Shown piece by piece: positions 1 through 6,147 of a DNA stretch of 6,255 nucleotides (position 1 is the first letter of the stretch; each line of letters begins with the position of its first letter). The stretch is from the NCBI GenBank assembly GCA_964522975.1, contig CAZFXK010000126.1, positions 1-6,255 of the forward strand. Direction: 5' to 3'. This DNA comes from Bacteroides_E sp964522975. Lineage in GTDB: Bacteria; Bacteroidota; Bacteroidia; Bacteroidales; Bacteroidaceae. Position numbers and translations under genes: made by a program. The notes under the pieces were generated by a model. The model made no database searches. It saw only the letters and a list, made by a program, of their open reading frames with translations, and had not been told where the DNA came from.

Positions 1-140
1 CGGAGAACTAAATAAGCAAGACTTTCGGTAAAAATACACTAATCCGCAGGATTCGGAAGATTTTTATCGGGAACAGCGCTTGGTCTTGCGTTTTAGATCG
101 GAGTATATTTTTGTATATTGGTTGAAGAGAAGATGTTATT
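1..140. other. Gene-free tail downstream of the defence operon
   Basis: No convincing gene is present between the window edge and the helicase stop codon. A leftward frame stays open across most of the segment and ends at a TAG near position 10, but it is a continuation of another frame inside the helicase gene and has no start codon of its own. The DNA contains complementary segments: GCAAGAC at 16-22 with GTCTTGC at 83-89, AATCC/GGATT at 41-53, and AAAAATACAC at 30-39 with GTATATTTTT at 103-112. No classical hairpin plus T-run terminator follows the helicase gene directly. Positions 1-100 look richer in G and C than the helicase gene, so a change of sequence origin near here is possible. 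Confidence 0.5.
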
Positions 141-2081
141 TTAAATTTGATGAACATTTTCCTCTTCAAACCATATTTTAGCCTGATTAATTACGTTCGG
201 ATTCGGATTATGATAAAAGACAACAAGATGCTCTTTTGCTCTGGTACAACAAACATAGAATATTTTTTGTGTCCGTTCTAATACACTTGGCTTACCATCG
301 CCCAAAAAAAGATTTTCAAAATTGTACTTGTTCCAATTCCCATTATCCAATATAACTAACACATTGTCATACTCTGCGCCTTTTGTTTTATGCTGTGTTG
401 AAAAGGGTGTTTTACCTTCTAAAAAGTCATATAATTCTTGAAATTCGTTATACTTAACATCTTTCACTCTATTATAAATATATTCTTTTTCTTCCCTGAA
501 TTTTTCAATTTTTTCGTCTATCAAACAAATTCCTTTTTCGTGTGCTTCCTTAATTACTTCTTCAATTGTTTTATCACCTACATTAACTAAACTTTCGATA
601 CTCTGCTTTAGGATTTTTTTATCTTCAATTCTGTTTATCCTCTTGTAATCGGTGATTCTCAAAAATTCGTTGTATTTCCTATTGACATACAGAGTAATAT
701 TCGTTTGTATTTTGAATAGATGTCTAATCAGATTATCTCTTTTAGAACCTTTCTTATTTGCGTCGTCTTCATCTTGCTTTTTATCATCAACAAGCTGATC
801 TTTATCCACATATATCTTTGAAAATGCTGCATAATTGTAATTTAAAGCCGTTTGATATAAAACAGGGTTGTTATCAATAAACTGCTGCATAGCAGGGGTT
901 GGACTTACAGCATTCAATTCTCTCCCTGTTCTACCTCTTTGTAAGATTGAAACAACTTCCCCGAAGGTATTTACAGAAAAATCAGTAGTAATACCATTTT
1001 TCTTAATGTAATCCTTTATTCGTTTTTTGAAATCCAAGATATAATCTTTATCATAGATATCCATCAAAGTCCTAAATCCGGCTTTATCAGCAATTAGGTT
1101 ATGGGTTAGATTTAATTCTTTTGTTTTTTTTGCATCAGAAAAATTCCAACCATGATTCACTGATAAAAACTGTTTTACTCTTGATATATCCTCACTTATA
1201 GAATGTATGAACATTGTCTTTCCTTCTTTTACCTGCCCATCTTCCATATTAGGTGCTGAAGAATCAGTTGAAGGGACTTGTATGATGCCATCTGTTCTTA
1301 ATCTGTTTGCCAATGTGATTACCTTTTGGGGGTTTCTTCTATTTTGAGTTTTTTTAACCTCCCTCACTTTTCCATCTTCGTCTCCTTTATATTCATTGAT
1401 ATTACCAATACCATCATCATAGATAGATTGCATGGTATCCCCAAAGAAACCTATGATACTTTTTTTTTCACTCTTAGGTAAATGTTCTAATAGGATTCTG
1501 ATAACTTCCCTATGGGTGTCTTGATACTCATCAATGAAAATATATCTGTATTTATCTTTTAGAATACCACAAAGTTTAGGATAATGCTCAAACATATAGT
1601 CTGCAATCACAAGCAATTCGTCGTGGGAGATAATTCCATCTTTTAATCTAAGATATTCCTTATATTGAATCTTGACAGGTTCTTCCCTATCATCAAAAAA
1701 ATCATCAGGTACGTAATCTAAGTCGTCTATTCGTATCTTGGTTACATTCTCATCATTGCCCAATGCGACTATGGCTAATTTTAATTCTTTTTGGAAATGC
1801 TTGATATTATCCCACAAAAAGTCGTGAATGGTTGACACATTCAAATTCTTATGGTTAACACGTTCTTCTATTTCCTTGACTGCCGCATTTGTATAGGTCA
1901 TACAAGCAACTTTTGAAGTTGGATTATCTACAACAACCTGTTTTATTACCTGAACTAAAGAATATGTTTTACCACTTCCTGCGCCACCACTTAATAAAAA
2001 GTTGTCACCATTAGCGATATGTTCCATTATTTGTTGGAACTCATCTTTTGTTTGTTCTATTACTAATCCTTCTTCAACCAT
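141..2081 (-). CDS. gajB: UvrD-like superfamily 1A DNA helicase, GajB-like subunit of a Gabija-type defence system
   Basis: A 646-residue cytoplasmic helicase/NTPase. In the Gabija family the helicase partner senses DNA ends or single strands and assembles with the nuclease GajA to stop phage. Visible SF1A motifs (numbered from the chosen ATG): a Q-motif glutamine near residue 10; Walker A GGAGSGKT at 32-39; Ia around 59-74 (TYTNAAVKEIEER); Ib VSTIHDF at 82-88; Walker B FIDEYQD at 182-188; motif III GFFGDTMQSIY at 211-221; motif IV region QNRRNP at 246-251; V STQHKTKGAEYD at 561-572; VI VCCTRAKEHLVV at 610-621. All look intact. The 310 residues between IV and V are unusually long and include a charged low-complexity stretch (KKQDEDDANKKGSKRD, about 434-449). 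I chose the ATG at 2081 because AAGAAGGA lies 5 nt upstream; an in-frame TTG at 2117 would add 12 residues but has no ribosome site. The gene overlaps the nuclease gene by 19 nt, suggesting translational coupling. The prototype GajB is nearer 490 residues, so this is a long variant. Helicase identity is near certain; Gabija membership rests on the neighbour. Confidence 0.9.
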   Translation of the reverse strand: MVEEGLVIEQTKDEFQQIMEHIANGDNFLLSGGAGSGKTYSLVQVIKQVVVDNPTSKVACMTYTNAAVKEIEERVNHKNLNVSTIHDFLWDNIKHFQKELKLAIVALGNDENVTKIRIDDLDYVPDDFFDDREEPVKIQYKEYLRLKDGIISHDELLVIADYMFEHYPKLCGILKDKYRYIFIDEYQDTHREVIRILLEHLPKSEKKSIIGFFGDTMQSIYDDGIGNINEYKGDEDGKVREVKKTQNRRNPQKVITLANRLRTDGIIQVPSTDSSAPNMEDGQVKEGKTMFIHSISEDISRVKQFLSVNHGWNFSDAKKTKELNLTHNLIADKAGFRTLMDIYDKDYILDFKKRIKDYIKKNGITTDFSVNTFGEVVSILQRGRTGRELNAVSPTPAMQQFIDNNPVLYQTALNYNYAAFSKIYVDKDQLVDDKKQDEDDANKKGSKRDNLIRHLFKIQTNITLYVNRKYNEFLRITDYKRINRIEDKKILKQSIESLVNVGDKTIEEVIKEAHEKGICLIDEKIEKFREEKEYIYNRVKDVKYNEFQELYDFLEGKTPFSTQHKTKGAEYDNVLVILDNGNWNKYNFENLFLGDGKPSVLERTQKIFYVCCTRAKEHLVVFYHNPNPNVINQAKIWFEEENVHQI

Positions 2082-2094
2082 ACTAATCCTTCTT
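2061..2094 (-). promoter_or_regulatory. Helicase ribosome binding site inside a short direct repeat
   Basis: On the minus strand AAGAAGGA (2087-2094) stands 5 nt before the ATG at 2081 and within the last codons of the nuclease gene. It is the best Shine-Dalgarno match near this junction and decides the helicase start. The same 14-base word occurs twice, at 2061-2074 and 2081-2094 (20-base period). The upstream copy supplies the ribosome site and the downstream copy supplies the nuclease stop codon. Confidence 0.6.
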
Positions 2095-4153
2095 TTATAT
2101 ATGCCGGAATCTGCCAATTGCTCAAGTTTCTATTACTGTGAAAAAGAATATCCAAAGCAAAATGAGTCTTTTTCTTAATACATTTCTCTGCCAAAACGTA
2201 GGCATTATTGGTTTCCACATCAAAATAGTCTCTTTTTTGCAGACCCTTGAAATCATCTTTATTATCTTTTACAAATGTTCTATTCAGATGAATAAAAGCA
2301 TCTTCAAAACTTCGGGCTTGATACCCATTTTCATTTGTTTGATAGACTACACACAGTAACCCTTCCGATTGAGCTACCCAAGTATCATTTATCTTATTAA
2401 ATATTTTATTCTGTAAAGAATAGTCTTTTAGATTTTCTAAAGTAGGATTATTAAAATAATGAGCAATAGCATCATTTGAATACGAAATACCTTGTGCGAC
2501 TTCACATTTTTTTCCATCATCTCCCACCGTATCAATATCTGTAATAACAAGTGTTTTTATTCCCAAGAATTCTATGAATTTGTCGAAAATCTGAGAATAT
2601 GCTCCTACTTCTACGATAGAAATATTTTGAGAAAGTAATGGTAAATAATTGTCTTTTGTCCCTTTCTCTGTATGTGTCGCTTCTTCTTCGATATCTATTT
2701 TCTTCATTATAGTAGGTATCAACATCCTTTCGGTGTCACCCTCAATCAAGACAGCCTTGTCTGCAAAAAATATTTCGGCTCTACTTATGGTAAGATATTG
2801 TGTTAGAAATTGGTATTGATTAGTTTTCTTGTCGTATTCCTTTTTTAAATCTTTCAGACTTTTTGCGATAACCTCATTGTTGCTTTCTTTTTTGAGATAC
2901 TTGATGTCGTTAAAATCGCTATCTGCAACAATATGCGAGGAATGAGTACTTACAATATATTGTAATTTTCTTTTCTCACCATCTTCTCTTTGAATACCTT
3001 CTTGTAGCAGTTTCTTGATATTCTTAATAAACACATACTGCATTTGTGGGTGTGTATGTGCTTCCGGTTCTTCTATGAATAATAAGTTTATATCGGCGGG
3101 TTTTTTCTCTTTTTCACGTTTAAACTCTTGGATAAGGATTTCTATTTCGAAAATCATACAAATTAAATTCATATAACCCAATCCATTATAATGTTCTGGC
3201 AACTTATTATCATCATCGTGCTTGTAAACAACAGTGGTATTCCCTTTCAACAATTCACGGTGTTGTAAATTTGAAATAATTTCTATTTCCGATTCATTAG
3301 GCTTAATACCACCAAAATTGCCGACCTTCTTTATAATTGTATCAAATAAATCCACATAAATTTTACTCAAATGCTGATCTGTTTCACTAAGCCTGTCTTT
3401 AAAATCTTCAACGGCCTTATTTTGGTCGGGGCTTGTTTCCGTTTTCTCGTATATTATAGATGTTTGCGTCGATAGTGTTTTATCTACTTCCTTATTTGCA
3501 ACTTCCCTGCGAGCACTGATATATTTGAAATTAATGATATCTTTAATGCTTATCAGTTCCTTATCTAAATTAATATAATTTTCATCATTAACGTCTTGAG
3601 TGTCTTTATTTATCTCAATGGATTTCCTATAAGACTTGAAATATTTATCATGATTTTTTCGTAGAAAATCATACAAAGTCTTTGGAATATAGTCTTTGTT
3701 TTCCTTTTGTTTGTTCACTTCATTATCGGAAAACTCTTTAAAATCCCTTCGGATGTCGATATATTTATCAAAAGTCAAAAGATATTCAAAACCCAAAACA
3801 ATGTAATTGTTATCTGGATCCAAATCCATCATTACACGACTGATATTCTCTAAATTACACGTTCCCGTATATTGAATGAACAATTTCAGTTTAATACCTT
3901 TTTCCTTATAGTCCTTTTCTTCAATACCTTCTCCTTCTATCAAGTCTTTAAGATCTTTCTTAAAGTCAATATTGAAATCATCAAAATAAAATTTATTTTT
4001 TTCTGATTGATTCAGGAACTTATCAAGCACAGATAGTATGGAAGTTTTTCCTGTGTTATTTTTACCTATCACTAAGGATAATTCATCTTCTAAATCTATA
4101 GAAAAGTTTTTTAGAAGTCTAAAATTTTCAATTTGAATTTTAAATATCTTCAT
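2063..4153 (-). CDS. gajA: OLD-family ATP-dependent endonuclease (AAA/ABC ATPase plus TOPRIM), GajA-like subunit of a Gabija-type defence system
   Basis: A 696-residue class 2 OLD nuclease. In Gabija, GajA is a DNA endonuclease held off by normal nucleotide levels and released when phage infection depletes them; it forms a large complex with GajB. Seen here: an SMC/RecF-like N-terminus (KIQIENFRLLKNF); Walker A GKNNTGKTS at 30-38; a central region partly coiled-coil or dimerisation-like, about 130-300; a signature-like YNGLGYMNL at 322-330; Walker B LLFIEEPEAHTHPQ at 357-370 with E361/E362; the H-loop VSTHSSH with H404; then a C-terminal TOPRIM domain with AVLIEGDTE at 467-475 (E471), ITDIDT at 537-542 (D539, D541), SFEDAF at 615-620, and a lysine-rich KKKTHFALD at 660-668. 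ATP-binding and metal-binding residues look complete. It starts 7 nt after the regulator stop and overlaps the helicase start, so all three are one operon. The prototype GajA is about 580 residues; the extra length lies mainly in the ATPase insert and the C-terminus. Single-gene OLD proteins (class 1) lack the adjacent helicase. Confidence 0.9.
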   Translation of the reverse strand: MKIFKIQIENFRLLKNFSIDLEDELSLVIGKNNTGKTSILSVLDKFLNQSEKNKFYFDDFNIDFKKDLKDLIEGEGIEEKDYKEKGIKLKLFIQYTGTCNLENISRVMMDLDPDNNYIVLGFEYLLTFDKYIDIRRDFKEFSDNEVNKQKENKDYIPKTLYDFLRKNHDKYFKSYRKSIEINKDTQDVNDENYINLDKELISIKDIINFKYISARREVANKEVDKTLSTQTSIIYEKTETSPDQNKAVEDFKDRLSETDQHLSKIYVDLFDTIIKKVGNFGGIKPNESEIEIISNLQHRELLKGNTTVVYKHDDDNKLPEHYNGLGYMNLICMIFEIEILIQEFKREKEKKPADINLLFIEEPEAHTHPQMQYVFIKNIKKLLQEGIQREDGEKRKLQYIVSTHSSHIVADSDFNDIKYLKKESNNEVIAKSLKDLKKEYDKKTNQYQFLTQYLTISRAEIFFADKAVLIEGDTERMLIPTIMKKIDIEEEATHTEKGTKDNYLPLLSQNISIVEVGAYSQIFDKFIEFLGIKTLVITDIDTVGDDGKKCEVAQGISYSNDAIAHYFNNPTLENLKDYSLQNKIFNKINDTWVAQSEGLLCVVYQTNENGYQARSFEDAFIHLNRTFVKDNKDDFKGLQKRDYFDVETNNAYVLAEKCIKKKTHFALDILFHSNRNLSNWQIPAYIKEGLVWLKKD

Positions 4154-4160
4154 AGTGCCG

Positions 4161-4370
4161 CTATTTAGATTTCATTGTAGGAACGAGTAAATCTTTTACA
4201 TCCACTTTCAATGCATTAGCAATTTCTACTAATGTCTCAAGTGAGGGTTGAGACTCATTGGTACACCATCGAGAGACAGTCGCTTCATTTTTACCTAATG
4301 TTTCAGCAAGCCATTTCCCCGTTCGTTGCTGCTCAACAAGCACAACTTTTAATCTATTTATTTGCATCAT
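4161..4370 (-). CDS. Small XRE-family helix-turn-helix regulator of the defence operon
   Basis: A 69-residue protein that is essentially one Cro/C1-type DNA-binding domain. The helix-turn-helix is visible as scaffold helix TGKWLAETLGK (17-27) and recognition helix NEATVSRWCTN (28-38), followed by the usual QPSLETLVEIANALKVDVKDLL third and fourth helices (41-62). It has no membrane segment and no extra effector domain. It is the first gene of the operon, 7 nt ahead of the nuclease. By position it most likely controls its own promoter and thereby the toxic nuclease-helicase pair, in the manner of controller proteins of restriction-modification systems. From memory, closely similar single-domain regulators in Bacteroidetes often precede DNA-modifying or defence genes. 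Two adjacent ATG codons (4370 and 4367) are both possible starts; no clear Shine-Dalgarno lies upstream, which is common in this phylum. Family assignment is secure; the regulatory target is inferred. Confidence 0.92.
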   Translation of the reverse strand: MMQINRLKVVLVEQQRTGKWLAETLGKNEATVSRWCTNESQPSLETLVEIANALKVDVKDLLVPTMKSK

Positions 4371-4394
4371 CAGTTAAAATATTGATATATTCTG

Positions 4395-4425
4395 CAAATA
4401 TCTTGATTTTACTTGATGTATCCAA
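4395..4425 (-). promoter_or_regulatory. Candidate promoter of the regulator-nuclease-helicase operon
   Basis: Reading leftward there is TTGG (plus-strand 4422-4425), a 19-base spacer, then GATATTTG (4395-4402). This matches the Bacteroidetes -33 TTTG / -7 TAnnTTTG pattern at 5 of the 6 fixed -7 positions with the correct spacing. The start of transcription would be about 15-20 bases before the regulator ATG. CTTGAT is repeated at 4402-4407 and 4412-4417, exactly 10 bases apart, and GATAT...ATATC at 4384-4402 forms an imperfect dyad. These could be operator half-sites for the regulator. Confidence 0.4.
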
Positions 4426-4446
4426 TATTATGTAAATTTAATTTCC

Positions 4447-4495
4447 AACTAAACCAGTTAGAGCCGCAAGATTTACGACTCTAACTGGTTTAGTT
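4447..4495 (-). terminator. Perfect 17-bp inverted repeat, probable terminator or insulator
   Basis: Arms at 4447-4463 and 4479-4495 are perfectly complementary over 17 bases (AACTAAACCAGTTAGAG and its complement) around a 15-base loop. Read leftward, the distal arm ends GGTTTAGTT, only weakly T-rich. It lies just after the end of the degraded LysM reading frame and before the defence-operon promoter, so a terminator for leftward transcription is the most economical role. An operator or recombination site is possible. Confidence 0.5.
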
Positions 4496-4647
4496 CTCCT
4501 CCTTCGGTAAAAGATTGCAATGAGACATCAAATTCAGGAATTATCCTCTAGATGTTCCCCTTCTCCTACTTTATGTTAAAAAAGAGTAATCTTGTGCAAA
4601 TGTTGAAATAAAAAAAATACAACAGTGGAAAAGAAAATTCTTTTCAT
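4473..4647 (-). pseudogene. Frameshifted remnant of a small secreted LysM-domain protein
   Basis: No intact gene lies here, but short pieces in successive leftward frames join into one plausible protein. ATG at 4647 opens MKRIFFSTVVFF, a lysine-arginine plus hydrophobic signal-peptide start. After a run of eight T the next frame continues ISTFAQDYSFLT, with the FAQD cleavage-type sequence common in Bacteroidetes exported proteins. The frame then shifts to HKVGEGEHLEDNS, close to the start of a LysM motif (typically H/Y-x-V-x-x-G-D/E-T-L-x-x-I). It shifts again to EFDVSLQSFTEGGELNQLES and stops at TAA (4473-4475), resembling the rest of a LysM repeat. At least three frame changes in 175 bases mean it cannot make this product. 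LysM domains bind peptidoglycan; the original gene may have been longer. The call comes from residue patterns only and could be partly chance. Confidence 0.45.
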
Positions 4648-4700
4648 AGTCTTTCATCTTTAAATTTATCCTTTAGATACCGGGAGCTTTGAAATGTTAC
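4496..4700. other. Intergenic DNA between integrase terminator and hairpin
   Basis: Apart from the LysM-like remnant, nothing supportable is seen. The longest ATG-started leftward frame (4571-4657, 28 codons) is one of the broken pieces of that remnant rather than a separate gene. Rightward frames are under 20 codons. No RNA gene fold is recognisable. Confidence 0.5.
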
Positions 4701-4737
4701 AATAAAGACCTAAGAAATATACTCCTAGGTCTTTATT
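4701..4737 (-). terminator. Integrase terminator hairpin
   Basis: A 12-bp perfect stem (AATAAAGACCTA at 4701-4712 and its complement at 4726-4737) with a 13-base loop begins only 3 bases past the integrase stop codon. Both ends are A/T-rich, so it could work in either direction, though the U-tract is short. It should keep integrase transcription out of the defence operon. Confidence 0.75.
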
Positions 4738-4740
4738 CTA

Positions 4741-5967
4741 TCAGCTACCTGCATTTAATTTTCTTTCTACTTCCTGCATATCTTTCAAGATACTTTGGTC
4801 TAAAACTTTAGCATAATGTTGGGTCATCCGGGTAGAGGAATGGCCGAGCATTTTTGCTACGTTTGATAGTGATACATCATTCGCCAGCGCTATTACTGAA
4901 GCAAATGTGTACCGCGCCGTATGGGTCGAGAGCTTCTTATTAATCCCGCACAAATCGGCAATTTCCTTCAAATACGAATTATATTTTTGATTACTCATTA
5001 CAGGCAGCAGCGTTCCTCGTTCTTCGCAAACAGGATGACCTTTGTATTTCTTTAGGATTTCTACGGGTGTGCTCAGTAAAGGTATATTGCACATATTGTT
5101 TGTTTTTTCACGGGTTTTGCGAATCCATAGGTTTTCATTATTATCGGTTACAATATGCTCTTGTTTCAGATTATAGACGTCAATGAATGCTAATCCTGTC
5201 CATATTGAAAACAAAAACACGTCCCGAACTAATTCCAAACGAAGTATTGTAAATTCTTTTTGAGTGATTCGGGTTATTTCTTCCATAGTCAGAAATTCTT
5301 TGTTGACCGGTACTTCATGAAATTTGATTCCGGCAAATGGGTTTCGGATGATGTATTCATTAGCAATTGCCTGATTGATTACTTTTTTGAAACACTTCAT
5401 ATAACGGATTACCGTATTCTGAGCGCATTTCTTTTCGGTCTTCATGAAAAACTCAAAATTACGAACAAACTCCCCATTTATCTCTCTCAGCAATAAATCG
5501 TCTTCGTTGTATTTCTCGCGAATAAGCTCTTGCAGGTAGCGGGCACAACATTCGTATCGGCGAACTGTAATATCTGCATAATCTATTCCGATTAATTTCC
5601 GGCATTGTGCATTATGTTCATTGAAAAAGCCAATCAGGGTTTTGCGGTCTTCATCATCCATTCTCAGAAACTTATTTCTCAAAATTCTGGCTGTGATAGT
5701 TTTGCCGTTTTGTTCCATCTCATTAAAGAGTTGGGATAATCTTATTTGTGCTGATTCAATGTAGTCGTTGAGGTCACGTGATTTCCGGTCTCGACCTCTG
5801 GAGCGTTCTTTGGCTTGACTCCAAAGAGAAGGGGTAATACTTTTCTTTGTGCGGATTTCCTCACGCTGACCGTTTACGGTAATTCGCATGCTTACGGGTG
5901 CCTCCCCGCTTTTTAATAACTGGTTCTTCTTTAAGAAAAACAAAACTCCAAATGAATTTCTTCTCAT
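4741..5967 (-). CDS. Tyrosine recombinase (site-specific integrase) of the Bacteroides mobile-element type
   Basis: A 408-residue integrase that would insert and excise the element. Three parts are visible: an N-terminal arm-DNA-binding domain (about 8-95, opening MRRNSFGVLFFLKKNQ as in Bacteroides transposon and phage integrases), a SAM-like core-binding domain (about 112-205) and a catalytic domain (about 222-395). Catalytic residues: K288 in REKTN, box II H349-T-A-R352, GH with H376, and the nucleophile Y385 in QHYAK. The usual first arginine (TGLR) is alanine (TGLA, A260); R248 a turn or so earlier may substitute. Loss of this arginine is known in IntDOT of CTnDOT and relatives, so the enzyme is probably active. 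The length is normal. AAGGA stands just before the ATG, and the start matches the family N-terminus. The gene is the last before the tRNA-Phe, transcribed away from it, as expected for an element whose end lies near 6100-6200. Confidence 0.95.
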   Translation of the reverse strand: MRRNSFGVLFFLKKNQLLKSGEAPVSMRITVNGQREEIRTKKSITPSLWSQAKERSRGRDRKSRDLNDYIESAQIRLSQLFNEMEQNGKTITARILRNKFLRMDDEDRKTLIGFFNEHNAQCRKLIGIDYADITVRRYECCARYLQELIREKYNEDDLLLREINGEFVRNFEFFMKTEKKCAQNTVIRYMKCFKKVINQAIANEYIIRNPFAGIKFHEVPVNKEFLTMEEITRITQKEFTILRLELVRDVFLFSIWTGLAFIDVYNLKQEHIVTDNNENLWIRKTREKTNNMCNIPLLSTPVEILKKYKGHPVCEERGTLLPVMSNQKYNSYLKEIADLCGINKKLSTHTARYTFASVIALANDVSLSNVAKMLGHSSTRMTQHYAKVLDQSILKDMQEVERKLNAGS

Positions 5968-5987
5968 TTCCTTATAATTTAATGGTT

Positions 5988-5995
5988 CAAAATTA
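5988..5995 (-). promoter_or_regulatory. Candidate -7 box of the integrase promoter
   Basis: On the minus strand TAATTTTG is an exact TAnnTTTG match about 20 bases upstream of the integrase ATG. No good TTTG lies at the expected -33 distance; the nearest is about 27 bases upstream, so the promoter may be weak or need an activator. Confidence 0.35.
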
Positions 5996-6057
5996 TGGAA
6001 ATAAGCCCAGATTGAAGTTATGCAAAATGCTGTATATTAGCGCAGTAAAGTTCAATT

Positions 6058-6090
6058 GGTGACTATTTTAATAGTATCGAAATAGTCACC
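6058..6090. repeat. 11-bp inverted repeat in the integrase upstream region
   Basis: GGTGACTATTT (6058-6068) and its exact complement (6080-6090) flank an 11-base spacer, so equivalent bases on the two arms are about two helical turns apart. It sits between the putative attachment core and the integrase gene and lacks a T-run. It is more likely a protein-binding dyad (integrase arm sites, excisionase or a regulator) than a terminator. Confidence 0.6.
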
Positions 6091-6128
6091 TATTACGCCA
6101 CCAGAAACCTTCTTTTTTGCCCCATTTT

Positions 6129-6138
6129 GTACTTTTGC
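6129..6138 (+). other. Putative attachment core matching GTAnnTTTGC
   Basis: GTACTTTTGC matches at all fixed positions the 10-base core consensus GTAnnTTTGC used by CTnDOT-type Bacteroides integrases. It lies about 160 bases upstream of an IntDOT-like integrase gene and next to the tRNA-Phe terminator, as expected for an element-chromosome junction. The same bases (TACTTTTG, 6130-6137) also fit the Bacteroidetes -7 promoter box reading rightward, so a promoter reading is equally allowed by the sequence. Confidence 0.4.
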
Positions 6139-6147
6139 AGAAAAAGA

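Noticed and set aside
2082..2117. Upstream TTG start for the helicase (658 residues)
   Set aside because: It lies deeper in the nuclease gene, has no Shine-Dalgarno sequence, and adds 12 residues with no family feature; the ATG at 2081 has a strong ribosome site.
2138..2359. Rightward 73-codon open frame
   Set aside because: It is antisense to the TOPRIM part of the OLD nuclease, whose motifs are clear, and has no ribosome site or recognisable domain.
4232..4435. Rightward 67-codon open frame
   Set aside because: It is antisense to the well-supported helix-turn-helix gene and its promoter; the composition is not protein-like.
4571..4657. Independent 28-residue leader peptide
   Set aside because: It is better explained as one frame of the broken signal-peptide LysM gene; on its own it ends abruptly after the signal sequence.
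5260..5496. Rightward 78-codon open frame
   Set aside because: It is a shadow on the opposite strand of the integrase core-binding and early catalytic domain.
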